Positions 24,357 through 35,044 of a stretch of DNA of 64,000 nucleotides are shown here, in pieces. Source of the DNA: Epiperipatus broadwayi (taxonomy: Eukaryota > Onychophora > Udeonychophora > Euonychophora > Peripatidae); contig JAQFVV010006231.1 in assembly GCA_028023455.1 (NCBI GenBank), forward strand, positions 2,995,478 to 3,059,477, in the 5' to 3' direction. The position numbers were made by a program, and so were the translations under genes. The notes under the pieces are model-generated. The model was not told the origin of the DNA and searched no databases. It worked only from the letters and a program-made list of their open reading frames with translations. The first letter of the stretch is position 1, and each line of letters begins with the position of its first letter.

Positions 24357-24420
24357 AATAGCCTAGTGTCTCACTGAAGAGAGCCATCAGCTTGAAAACA
24401 GTTTGGGAATAGAGATAGTT
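24357..24420 (+). ncRNA. Hammerhead ribozyme, class A, copy A3
   Basis: Core CTGAAGA, helix II GAGC-CATCA-GCTT (a G-T pair at the base), GAAA, then AACAGTTT. Helix I pairs TCTCA with TGGGA. Core boxes intact. Confidence 0.75.
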
Positions 24421-24756
24421 CTAGATAGAAATTTTAAATGCTTTCTCTTCCAACATTTATCACAAAAGCTTGCTCATTATATTACCTTTGTAGCACAAGC
24501 TTATTAAATTAAGTCACATGATGTATGACTTGATTTTTTTACTATTATAGTTTTGCTTTTGAGGCCTTGGTGATGTATATTGCTAACACACTATTAATAT
24601 ATGGTGTATCTGAATTTAGTTCAGTCCCATATGGCTATTTAACTTAGATAGCAGGAGTTGAAGACATATAGATGTCTAAAGTTTTCAGATTTTCTATTTA
24701 ATAGTTAAGTATTAGATAAATGCTGTGCTTGAGTTTGTATTTTAGATCTAGTGTCC

Positions 24757-24821
24757 AAATATCCTACCATCTGACTGAAGAAAACCATCAACTCAAAATT
24801 GGTTTGGGGATAGGCATAATT
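24757..24821 (+). ncRNA. Hammerhead ribozyme motif, class A, copy A4 (decayed)
   Basis: CTGAAGA is kept, but GAAA reads CAAA and helix II is broken (AAACCATCAACTC). Helix III region ATTGGTT. Likely inactive partner of A3. Confidence 0.65.
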
Positions 24822-24962
24822 CTAGATAGAGATTTTAAATGCTTTCTCTTCCAGAATTTATCAGAAAAGCTTGTTTAGAGCTATTAGTACAATCATTATA
24901 TTACATTTGTAGTACATGCTTAGTAAGTTAAGCCACTTGATGTATGACTTGATTTTCTTACT

Positions 24963-25721
24963 AATATATATATACATAAATTTATAAGATTAATATCCCT
25001 AATATATATAGAGATTTTTTCTAATAAGTTGACCAATTGTACAATATATATATATATATAATGTTTTCATAGATATATGATGTAAATAATGTAGTTTCAG
25101 GATTAAACTGTTATTTTTTTCTTCCTTTCCAACACAACTGCCATTGTCAAGGTTAACTTTTCAAAGGAAAAACATTGGATCTCAAATAGTAATGAGATTG
25201 AGTGTGAGGTAAAGGATGATATTAAGCATTAAGTAGTGAGCATTCAGAATATGTGAATTAACAAAATGTTTATTTTTTTCAGTTTCACTGTTAATTGTTT
25301 TCAAGTTTATATCAGAAGAAAGAGATAAAATAAGTGGTCCCCATGAGGCCAAAATACATTGTGCTTCATCAGCTCTATTTAAACCAGTTCATCTTTTTAA
25401 TATTTCAATCAACTTCCTCATGATTCTCAATTCATACTTTTTCAAATTAGCAAGTATTTCTGCATTATCAAAATCAATTTTGTAACAAATTTCTAAAAAA
25501 TATGAAATAAAAGCTGGTGTAATTAAATTCTGATTTATTTTCATTATGTTAATTAATTCTGACATTAATTCATATATTAGATTGACCTACATAGATTTTT
25601 GAGCACTGTAAACATGAAATTTCATAAACCCTCTAGTATTCCAAAAGTACTCTGTTTTTAAGGATATGGAAAAAATCACCCCTTTTTTTGCTAGTGCAAA
25701 AAGTAGTCTTTATGTTAAAAT
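24963..25721. other. No gene recognised
   Basis: AT-rich sequence. A CTGATGA on the minus strand near 25370 lacks a following GAAA, so I do not call a ribozyme. Confidence 0.5.
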
Positions 25722-25829
25722 TATATATACAATTTTAATGCACAAATCAGCGCATAACAGCAGAGCTTCTTCAAATTAAATCACAATTTATTATAAACTT
25801 AATATAAATTATAATACATAATAAATAAT

Positions 25830-25875
25830 GCCCGAGCGCTTTCAAGAGAACTTAGCTCTCATAATCATGGGTAAC
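25830..25875 (-). ncRNA. Hammerhead-like motif in PLE 3 terminal repeat
   Basis: Minus strand: an altered core (ATGATTA or TTATGA), a GAGA/TCTC helix II, then TTGAAA followed by AGCGCT-C, a self-complementary helix III with a C at the cleavage position, and CCC/GGG pairing for helix I. The inverted repeat at 26669 starts inside helix II and retains only GAAAGCGCTTGGGC. Position and helix III form match known PLE hammerheads; the core is imperfect. Confidence 0.5.
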
Positions 25876-25952
25876 AAAGAGTAAGCATAACAAGGTTGCT
25901 ATGTGTAAATATATGCAGATATATGTAAATTAATTGAACTATATGCGTAAAT

Positions 25953-26677
25953 CTAATTAACCCATTTCTTAGAAATTTTATAACACGTATCTTTCCTATT
26001 CATAGCCTTATCATCCATGGCAATAAAACATGCCTCCTTCACCTTTCTCTTAACATCATTTCTTTCCCTACAAACTATTCTTGGATTTTCAGGTTCACAT
26101 GAATGACCAGTTAATTTCTGATGCATTGCGAATATTGAGGTGTAAGCTGGGTCTGCTTGGGCCTTTCTGTAAGAATATCTGTGCTGGGACAATCTTGTTG
26201 AGAGAGTTGCTTTCGTTTCTCCATAGTATGATGCCATGCAGTTATTTTCTGGGCATGAGATATTATAGACAGCCTGAGAAATGTTGTTGGGTGTTACAAT
26301 GTCTTTTGCATTGTTGATAATTCTATTGCTATTAGGGGGTGTGTGAAAACATAGTTGAAAATCTCTATTAAACACTGAGTAAAGTTTTCTATGGGCGTTT
26401 GCAAAGTATGGCAACAATATTCTATTTTTCTGCTGCTTAATTGCATTGTTATTTAATTTACTGTAAAATTGTCTAATTTTCCCATCAATACTATTTTGTT
26501 TGAAACCGATATTTAATAAATCATTTCTATATAAAATCAAATTTGCCCTTTTGTTTGCTTCAAATCTGCAAAGGTGCTCATTCCTATGTAAGAAAGACAT
26601 CAATCCTGCGAATTTATGAATAGGTGGTGTATTCGAAAGGGGTTGTATATGGCCTCTTTTTTCTATTGGTTCTCTTG
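25953..26677 (-). pseudogene. PLE GIY-YIG endonuclease fragment (PLE 3)
   Basis: Open for 216 codons from the first Met at 26603, and open upstream to about 26677, where it abuts the inverted terminal repeat (PIEKRGHIQPLSNTPPIHKFAG precedes MSFLHR). It covers the end of the reverse transcriptase region, the linker (ILLPYFANAHRKL, 62-74; CFHTPPNSNRI, 85-95) and a complete-looking GIY-YIG module: AVYNISC (111-117), SYYGETK (125-131), catalytic-type Arg137 in STRLSQH, Glu190 in KEACFI and Asn202 in MNRKD. The endonuclease residues look intact, but most of the reverse transcriptase is missing, so this is a 5'-truncated copy. It may be the youngest of the three PLEs. Confidence 0.85.
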
Positions 26678-26803
26678 AAAGCGCTTGGGCATTATTTATT
26701 ATGTATTATAATTTATATTAAGTTTATAATAAATTGTGATTTAATTTGAAGAAGCTCTGCTGTTATGTGCTGATTTGTGCATTAAAATTGTATATATATA
26801 GTA

Positions 26804-27429
26804 GGCAGCTGAGTGTGAAATAATTTTTTTTTTTTAAATTATATATATAATATTATATAAAACATATCTATAAATTAGGTTTAAAATTTTTATTCAAAAT
26901 AAAAATTATACCATGGATTATAAAAGTATTGAGCAAGCTTTAATCTAAGAAGAAAAATCATAACTTTTTTTTTATCAGTATATGATTTTGTTTTCTCTCG
27001 GTTATTATCAATCTAACAGTGATATTGCAGATTTAGCAAAAATTTAAAGCATGTTATAACAGAATTCTGCCAACAAAATCAACATCATATGAATAATATG
27101 AGAAATTTATGAAAAATGTATGCATTGAACATAATTTGTAAATACACGAACCTAACTGGAAAATTCCCTGATACATTAACTATATAATGTTAATGATATT
27201 CAGAAGCACTTAAACACAGCTGCATTCAAAAGAATTATTTCGCATTTTAATGATGATTCCCATCTTAAATACCCATAAATTGGTTGTTTAACAAATACAA
27301 ATATTGAAAATTGCTCTTTTTGGATTTATTCTACTGTATATTGAAACAGATATTACTGTCCTTCTATCTGTTTCACCTTTAGGTCTCCATAGAGACATCT
27401 ATGCCGGTTTTGAACACTCTTTAGTACAA
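26804..27429. other. No gene recognised
   Basis: AT-rich sequence between PLE 3 and a minisatellite. Nothing supported. Confidence 0.5.
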
Positions 27430-27585
27430 GTGTATATATATCCACACAGTGTTATATGCCTTTACACAGCTGTATATATATGTTTACACAGTTGTATATA
27501 TCCACACAGCGATATATTCATTTATACAGTTATATATATATATATAGTCACAGTTTTATATGCATTCAAACAATTGTATGTTTAT
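27430..27585. repeat. Minisatellite, ~24-bp unit
   Basis: Degenerate tandem repeat of a unit of the form CACACAGNTGTATATATNC-like sequence (for example TTACACAGTTGTATATAT). The 101-codon frame across it is a by-product of the repeat, not a gene. Confidence 0.75.
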
Positions 27586-27773
27586 TATCACACGTACAAG
27601 CACCTGTAAATGATAATGATATTAATTTTTGTATGGATATATTGCAGCATTTATATAAATAATATATTGTATAAGGGTTATTTTGTTTAGAAAATGTGGT
27701 TAAATATTCTTTAACAAGTTTGGTTTAGGTAAATTATAAATCACATGCGAAATTCACAGATTGGTAATAAGAC

Positions 27774-28345
27774 TATTTAGAATAATTCGCAGGTGAGATC
27801 AGATGGTCCCTAGGCTATTGACATTGTTTTAGAGCTCATTCATTACGATTGTAATGAATTTCTTTTCCCAGATCAAACCAGTAAAAATTTGGCAACACGA
27901 TAAAAAAAAGAGAGATTAGAATCAAAAGAGACAAACTGCTGTAAAACTTAGAAGTTTGAATTGTGTTTTAAAATAGATAGTCACTGGCTTTTGATCTAGG
28001 GAATATAGATATTGCAGGTTTTTATTTAGAATAATTTGCAGGTGGGATCAGATAGTCCCTAGGTTATTGACATTGTTCTAGAGCTCATTCATTACGATTG
28101 TAATGAATTTCTTTTCCCAGATCAAACCAGTAAAAGTTTGGGCAACAAGATAAAAAAAAGATAAGAATCAAAAGAGACGTAATGAATTTCTTTTCCCAGA
28201 TCAAACCAGTAAAAGTTTGGGCAACAAGATATAAAAAAGATAAGAATCAAAAGAGACCTAAGGCTAAAACTTAGAAGAAGTTTGAATTGTGTTTTAAAAT
28301 AGATAGTCGCTGGCTTTTGATCTAGGGAATATAAATATTGCAGAT
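27774..28345. repeat. Tandem repeat, 248-bp unit with nested 79-bp duplication
   Basis: Unit 1 runs 27774-28021 and unit 2 starts at 28022 (both begin TATTTAGAATAATT). Unit 2 contains an extra internal copy of a 79-base segment (28100-28178 repeated at 28179-28257, starting GTAATGAATTTC). Copies are nearly identical, so the expansion is recent. Noncoding. Confidence 0.9.
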
Positions 28346-28379
28346 TTTTTTTTAAATTCACTCTTTAGCTTGCTTTCCT

Positions 28380-28640
28380 GTAAATTATTGTGGAGACCAG
28401 AATCCAAAATGATCGAGTAAAATAATATATTTACTGGCTCCTAAGCCAGATGGCTGCTCTCAGTTTCTCTAAACATACCTTTGAATAGACTTTCCAGCAA
28501 CCTGCATGGAGAATATGAAGAAATTTAACCTATCTGAAAGGCCACTGAAGATTATGATGCTGTCAGACGCCCTATTCCAACCACTATCATTGATATACAC
28601 TTCAAGTCCACTCAAGGAGGCAGAGAGAAATGGTAATCAT
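28380..28640. other. GC-richer patch with decayed hammerhead-like hairpin
   Basis: Less AT-rich than its surroundings. On the minus strand at about 28415-28475 the order CTGAGAGCAGCCATCTGGCT and then GCCAGT resembles the class A hammerhead (CTGA, AGCCATC, GCTT), but the GAAA box reads GGAG. This may be the 3' end of another old PLE. No coding match found in any frame. Confidence 0.3.
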
Positions 28641-29545
28641 TTTTAAAAAGAAGCTGCGGTATGAACTTTAATCTATAAATTCTTAAAACACTTTAAAAAG
28701 AATGTTCTATCTAAATTATAAAAACTCTTTCAATTTTACCCTCTTATAAAACGAAACTATCAGTCTGTGTAACTTTATCTATAATGTAAAAAAAAAAAAA
28801 AGCTCACTTACTTTAATTTTATAAACTGCTGAAATCTTTTATGAATTAAAAGATTTCATATTTTTTTTTATACTCGTTAAATGTCCGAAATTTATTCTCT
28901 TCAATTCCTACAAACTAACGGTCTTGCCAAATTTCAGTAATTTTAATATTTTGTTTAAATGCATTTTGTTATGTTTAATATGTGATAATATGCTCAGATT
29001 TCGAAACAATGAAACTAAGTAAGTAATTTATAAAGGAGATAATTGTAATCTTCACTTAGACATTTTAAAAGCCTTGTTTATTTTATTAAATCATTGTTTC
29101 GAAATTATAATATTGGTAATAAACGAATGCGCTAACCACTCGTTGTATCATAGTTATATATATATTGTAAAATCGTATTTTTTTTTTAGATTTGCTTAAC
29201 CGATCTTATATTATAACCTTTGATATTTATTAGTTGGAAGGGGATATATATATTGTCTAGAGATGATGAAATATATTTGCTAATGTTCGTCTTAAGTCCC
29301 ATCGAATATACTTTTCCTCCTTAATTAAGAATCTTTATATGCAGATTCAGGATCTTAACTAGATTATTTTTATGTAGTTTAAGCCCATTTTATTAGCATA
29401 CTTATAATGCTAATTTTAAGAACTGTTTGGAATTAGCTTGACCGATAAAAGCTATCTGTTTTAGGCGCAATTAATTATATGCATACTTATTGCTTTTTAT
29501 ATATATATTGCGTGCATTGTGGGTGTGTTTTTATATAGTACACTT
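28641..29545. other. No gene recognised
   Basis: AT-rich sequence up to the solo LTR. Nothing supported. Confidence 0.5.
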
Positions 29546-29550
29546 ATATG

Positions 29551-30703
29551 TGTTACGTTTTGCTGCCTCAGACAAGGGTTCACGGTAACAAACCGCCCCT
29601 TTATTTAGTTCGGGTTATGGCTATCTTCATTAGAACTGGGGGCAAGAGGACCCAGAATTTTCCTAAAGCCAATCCGACTTCCTGAACTTTATGTTCATAC
29701 ATCAATAGCAGCAAACCGTCGGTCTCAGAGCAAACCGAGCATTTGATGCTGAAACTCTTGAAGAATCACACACTCGCACTGCAAGTTTATTTCTTTAATA
29801 TTTTATATAGCGCCATAGCGCATATATGTGGACCTAATGGTAACCAGTTCTTTTTCCCATATTAATTAATCATTCAGCTTTAGACTGGAGTTTGAATCTG
29901 GGTTATCAGATTGAATCTGCATGATTCTGAGTTTATTTAGTTGCTCAGTTAATTAGTATATATAACAGTCTTTAAAACTGGCTGTACTCATCATCATCTC
30001 TACTAAGGTATCAACTTCTAACTTAAGCAAGTCAAGTTCATAAGATGAGCATATTAAATATTTAGGCATGACCTCTATAACTTACACACACATGTATTGT
30101 AATATGTTTAAAAGGGAACAGATGTACTTGATAACAGTTCCAACTATTGTAACATGCTTGCTTGTGTTGAATACCTTGTGAAGATTATACAATCCTTGCC
30201 ATTATGATATTTTGTGTTAGATCATTTGTTATTGTTTTAATAAATCCTTTTAAATATAAACTGTTGTATATCTTTCTTGCTCAGACTCTAGATCAAACCA
30301 AACCACAGTATCTTATCCAATCCATAGTATTTTATCCAATCCACAGTATATTATTAAATGTCACAGTTCATACTCCAATTTCTTAATGAGTTTATATGCT
30401 ATATGTGTATGTCTGGTAGTTAAGATTAATAGAGTGTTAAGTGTTATATATATCACTTATTTAGTTAGGTTAGTAATGACCTTAAGTCTCGTGTTACTCC
30501 CTGTTCTATGTCGGCTAGCGGTTAAATGAGAACTGAGTGTAGCCCCAGGAAGGTCACTCATAAGGTGTTAAATTTGGAGTACTGGCAGATGAGTTGGAGT
30601 TTGGTCGGATTAGAGGTCTCAACCACCTCACTACGGTCAGCTTTGGTATATTTTGCTTGGGCTCTGAATTTTGTTGCATGAGTGTACAAATCTGACTGTT
30701 ACA
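29551..30703. mobile_element. Solo LTR of an LTR retrotransposon
   Basis: A 1,153-base segment begins TGTTACG and ends TGTTACA and is flanked by a perfect 5-base direct repeat ATATG (29546-29550 and 30704-30708). TG...CA ends and a 4-6 bp target duplication define an LTR, and no internal coding region is present, so it is a solo LTR left by recombination. A TATA-like TATTTTATATA lies near 29798 and an AATAAA near 30239. The superfamily (Gypsy or BEL are plausible) cannot be told without an internal region. A diverged relative of its 3' end lies at 2657-2718. Confidence 0.75.
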
Positions 30704-30708
30704 ATATG

Positions 30709-32326
30709 TGAATCATTTATTTTTTTATGATCTTAATGTTAAAAGTAGTCTATGTCTATCCTGCACATAAGGTTTGGGGTTTTTTTTTAATATTTATTTT
30801 TTTATAAAAATAGTTATATATACCACCGGTATATATGTGCACACATGCTCATATAGGCTTATTTAACATATTAAAAATCATGTCATACTTCTTCCTTAAC
30901 AGGCCAAGGTTAGTATTTTTTTTCTTCCTTAACTCACATTTACAATTATTGAAACATTTAGTAGTTCCTACTTCGTTACTAAAAGGTTAAATTATTGTTT
31001 TAAAAAAAAGATTTTAATGTCACACAGACGGATTATAAAACAGAAGCATAAAAAGTTTGGTAAGCAAAAGTCTTTACTTCACTACATATTATCTTAATAT
31101 TTTGCTTTAATAATAGTTTCTGTTATTAGGAGTTAGGTTATAAGGAAATGTATGAAATTATTATATGTCTACATGTTTATCTTGTTATTATTTTAAGCAT
31201 CGGTAATTTATTATTTTAATATAAGGTTCATAAAAATAAATATTCATACTTAATAATGTTTCTTTATAAAGAAATGAGTTAGATTTAATTATAATAACTA
31301 ACAGATTGATAAAATTTGTGTATGTATCGAAAATTAAAAGTTTAATATTTAGATTTTATTAAGTAAATTTATGAATATTAATAAAATTAAGTTAATAAAG
31401 GACATAAATACATCAACTGGAAATCAAAATACTCCTGTTTCTAAAATAAAAATACGTGATGTGTAAGCTTAATATACCTACACAAAAATCTAGGAGTTCA
31501 TTTAATTTGTCCTTACTGAGAATTTTTAAACGTGTTTAGCATATTATATTTTTGATTTATTTGACTTAAGTTTAAAAAAATAAATTTACTGTTAGTTTAG
31601 GAAATATTAATTATTCTGCATCATGAATATTTATTTGATGTATTAAATCATCAATTTTTTTTATTTCCAATTAATGAAATAGTTTAAATGTTTTTAAAGT
31701 ACATAGTATTTATTTTTTTACATTTCTTTAATTATCAATATATATAAAAGTTCTTTTGTATTTAATAATTATTTTTCTTTTTAAATTGATATTTAAAAAA
31801 ATAATAATAATTCGTTATAATGGTTTTATATGTATTAACTGATTTGCTTCAGCATTAGATATTTATATCATGTTAGTGTCATATATCATTTTGTAATACT
31901 TCTTATATCTTATCTTTTTTAAAAATCCATCTTTCATCTTTTTTTATTTTTTAGTTACTTAGGGTTTTTTTTCTTTTTTAAGCATATCTCTTTTAATTCT
32001 TCTGCTTCAGGTTTCTAACTGATTACATTCTTTTTTTTTTTTAAATATAAAATAAAATATATTTTTTTAAAAGTTAATGTGATGTTCAAGCACCGAAATT
32101 GTTAGATTGTAAAACATTTAGTTTTAGGGTCTATCACTGTACCACTATGATAAACTATACTTCTAGCATTATATAAAACTAGATTGAAACAGAAGATTAC
32201 TTTTTTTATTCTAATTTTATCTAACTTGGCCATATTCTACCAAATCTTTATCTCATAATTTCTAGGTTTTATTCATTCCCAACTTTTATTCATCTAAGTT
32301 TATCCATATTACCTTTATTTACAAAG
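30709..32326. other. No gene recognised
   Basis: AT-rich DNA with long T and A tracts. Nothing supported. Confidence 0.5.
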
Positions 32327-32485
32327 AAATCAAGTCAGATGTCACATGACCTAATTTAATAAGCTTGTATTACAAAAGTTATATATAGAGCTCGCAAATA
32401 ACTGGTCTGGAGTTGGGAATATTTTGCAAAGCTTGTTAAGAGCTTATTTGCAAGCTCTATATATAACTTTTATTTAATATAATGT
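32327..32485. mobile_element. Class A hammerhead repeat remnant, inverted pair
   Basis: A short palindrome pairs AAAGTTATATATAGAGCTCG (32375) with its complement ending at about 32471. The left side is the class A tail inverted (AAGTCAGATGTCACATGACC, AATAAGCTTG). Between the arms, ACTGGTCTGGAG is the 3' half of a hammerhead and AAAGCTTGTTAAGAGCT is the class A block that follows it. The 5' core box is missing. Confidence 0.6.
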
Positions 32486-32650
32486 GTAAACTGTTTAATA
32501 CTTTTATCCATTACTGTTTTATTATGTATCTCCTATGATTCTACTGTCTTGCAGTCTTCATCAGAGCTATAAATGACTATACTTTTTCTAAAACAATATA
32601 ATTTTGTAATATTTTTTTAATATGTACATTTAGCATTAATCATTTAATAA

Positions 32651-33692
32651 GCATTGGGGAATATTTATTGATACTTGGAGAAGTCATAGATTCACTACTG
32701 AAAATACCAAGCAATAAATAAGGGGGGTTACAAATTAGTTATACAAGTGCAAATTTACTTGTATAAAGCAATATTAATATAAAACTTGTATCATTTTAAT
32801 GAATGAATAGTAATTTCCTTCCTCCCCTCTTAACAATATTAATATAAAACTGCATAATTTTAATGAATGGGTAGTAGATCCCCTCCCCCTAACAATATTA
32901 ATATAAAACATAATTTTAATGAACAGTAATAGATTTTAATTTTCTCCTTTAAATAACATATTTATATTATAATATTGTTTAATATTCATAATAAAAATGT
33001 CAATAGTATGAAGTTTCAACGAAGTCTTCAAATGCTTTGCTGAGAAATTTAAGTAATAAAAATCATATCAGGAACATTTTTTTGCACTAAGACATTATTT
33101 TTGTTTTATTATAATTGTAATCTATAGAGCTGGTGTAGAAAAAATTTGCAAATATGTTGCTGTTGAGGTTCTTTTACCCCCCCCCCTCCTCATAAACAAC
33201 ATTTGCATTAAAATGCTATTTTGATAAGTAATCATTTAGTATCTAAATTAATACAAATGTTGTTAAAGGGGTATTAAAAAAATCTAATACTCATTCGTTA
33301 AAACTACAAAGCGTTTGCAGATTATGTCATGCCCCCCCCCCCTTTCGCTAGCTCTACAGGTCACAAATACAAATAAAATAAAAACAACATCTTAACACAA
33401 AAGTATACCCAAACTTTGACTTTTATCATTTAAATAGCAAACTGTTTTGGAGATTTTTTTCTAAGAATAAAATGAAACTTTTTATTATTTATGTTTTGTT
33501 AAGAATATTAAAACAACATCTTAATACAAATAAATCTTATTTCAGGGGAGAATTAATATTTACTACTTGTTCATTAAAACTATGCAAGTTTTATATTAAT
33601 ATTGCTTTGCTCAAGTAAATTCATATATCACTTGGTATTTTCAGTAATGCTTTCATGGTTTCCCCAAGTGCCAATAAATGTTCCTCAGCATC
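32651..33692. repeat. Foldback element with internal tandem repeats
   Basis: A 1.04-kb imperfect palindrome. The outer ends pair GCATTGGGGAATATTTATTG (32651) with the complement of the sequence ending at 33692, and homology continues inward through both arms (shared GCAATATTAATATAAAACTT). The left arm has three tandem copies of a ~60-base unit (32765-32940). Two C runs (about 33176-33188 and 33330-33342) sit in the centre. Noncoding, type unknown. Confidence 0.75.
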
Positions 33693-34474
33693 TACTAAAT
33701 GATTATCTATCTAGTTATTATTATTATTATTAAAATGTCTGTGTACTTAGATTTTTGCTTTACTAGGCCCATTTATTGCCATTTATAAATATGATATATA
33801 CATATTTTTTTCTTCCCTATTTCTCTGTCCATAACACTTTTTTGTGATAGGCCATTGCAAAATATCAAAGAAATAGCAAATGGGTTGGCCATCAGGGTTT
33901 TTTTTCCTTTGAAGTTGGAATGGTGACTGCTGTTGTTGCTGCTGCTGATGATGATGAGGTCAATAAGTGTGAATATTTATAAAATATCCACATCTAATGT
34001 AAGTTAGATACAAGTTTTAAAAATCATTTGTTTTTGATTTATATTAAAATCATTATTACTAATGATTATTCCTTGCTTACATTTTTTATTGCTGATTAAA
34101 AAAGAAATTATGTTAACAAATAATCGTTTTTATTTTACAGCATTAAAATGATTATGTTAACTCTGTTCTTAGCAGGTCAAGATAATGGTAGAGTAATGGT
34201 TTAAGAGCTACAAGTTTCTGAATCTACTCCCAGTTGAGAAAAATAAAAAGAAATATCTAATTATCTAGAATTATACGGTTCAGCTTATTATTATGGTTTT
34301 TAAATGGCTTTTTGATCTCATAGATAATAAAATGCTTATTGTCTGATTACACTCATTTGATGTAGATATCTTGTTTTAGTTGCCTGCTCATTAATTTGAT
34401 ATAATATACTTATGTAATAAAAGAGGGTCTTCTTTAAAAAGATAGATGTTTGTCTATATATAGGATGTTACAAA
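33693..34474. other. No gene recognised
   Basis: AT-rich sequence with small ATT and TGC/GAT microsatellites (33715-33732 and 33931-33958). Confidence 0.5.
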
Positions 34475-34488
34475 TATTTAAAGAGTAA

Positions 34489-34812
34489 AACAATGAGGAT
34501 TGCCAATTCCTCAACAAGCTCTGTGATAAATGCTTAGCTAGAGAAAGCATTTAAAATATCTCTGTCTGGACCCACCCACCCCAAACCTCTGACCATGGTT
34601 TCGTGCTTTGGCACTCCTCAGAGTGAACGAAAGCACGAAACCATGGTCAGAGGTTTGAGGGCACGGGTCCTGACAGAGATATTTTAAATGCTTTCTCTAG
34701 CTAAGCATTTATCGCAAAGCTTGTCGAGGAATTGGCGGTTGGCGATCCTCATTGTTTATAACTTATAAGCTTAAGAGAATAGGATCATGTGAGCTATGGC
34801 TCTTATTTTGAC
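34489..34812. mobile_element. Class A-related palindromic insertion with 14-bp target duplication
   Basis: A 324-base insertion is flanked by the perfect repeat TATTTAAAGAGTAA (34475-34488 and 34813-34826). Inside, arms 34491-about 34607 and about 34630-34754 are near-perfect reverse complements (outer ends CAATGAGGAT and ATCCTCATTG). Each arm runs outward through a hammerhead 3' half and the class A block TTTTAAATGCTTTCTCTAG. The right side continues with a tail of the class A kind (ATAAGCTTAAGAGAATAGGA). So an inverted head-to-head product was inserted as one event. Confidence 0.85.
34615..34662 (+). ncRNA. Hammerhead-like motif in the palindrome centre
   Basis: GTG-AACGAAAG-CAC can form helix II, followed by GAAA and ACCATGGT-C, an 8-base self-complementary helix III with C at the cleavage position. 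The first core box is damaged (CTCAGA). The left arm carries only the mirrored 3' half. Confidence 0.5.
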
Positions 34813-35044
34813 TATTTAAAGAGTAAGTATGATATCTTTTACTATTCTGAACATATATCCTGAAATCTATAATTTATATATTTTTATTACATCACACATT
34901 CAAAATAGCTGGTGTGTTTTTAAAAAACAGATTATTCAATTAAATGTGAAGTATCACATGATTTTAGCACAGTTCCCCCTCTCTTCCAACAAAAACATCA
35001 TTGATATGAGAAGTGGCTAAGAAACATTATATATATATAATATG

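Larger units (their letters stand above)
23626..24962. mobile_element. Class A hammerhead array: two tandem dimers, head to head
   Basis: Four copies of one ~400-bp noncoding unit. Copies 1 and 2 are tandem on the minus strand (hammerhead spacing 407 bases). Copies 3 and 4 are tandem on the plus strand (spacing 401 bases). The two dimers face each other around about 24330. Each unit has the hammerhead, then TTTTAAATGCTTTCTCTT, an AAGCTTG block, a tail with AAGTCACATGATGTATGACT, and an upstream block with AATTTTCAGATTTTCTA. No protein is encoded. Tandem hammerhead units of this size are the hallmark of retrozymes, whose RNA circularises after self-cleavage. Confidence 0.85.
25722..26800 (-). 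mobile_element. Penelope-like element 3 with inverted terminal repeats
   Basis: A truncated PLE coding on the minus strand. The 3' terminal repeat (25722-25851) is repeated in inverted orientation at 26669-26800 upstream of the coding remnant. The arms are about 130 bases and nearly identical (shared TTATTATGTATTATAATTTA). Inverted terminal repeats (pseudo-LTRs) are a known PLE arrangement and can be seen as a head-to-head copy truncated to its terminus. Different family from PLEs 1 and 2 by protein sequence. Confidence 0.85.

Noticed and set aside
25340-25385. Minus-strand CTGATGA beside PLE 3
   Set aside because: No GAAA box or helix II follows within the required distance.
27304-27609. 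101-codon frame rich in Tyr/Ile
   Set aside because: It is the translation of a minisatellite with a multiple-of-three period, with no domain or start context.
28480-28640. Possible host exon in the GC-richer patch (plus-strand frame ending near 28632)
   Set aside because: The frame has two stops, no family resemblance and no clear splice sites on both sides.
32545-32590. Minus-strand CTGATGA with an ACTG/CAGT stem (hammerhead-like)
   Set aside because: The following box is GAAT, not GAAA, and I could not find a helix III or a convincing helix I.
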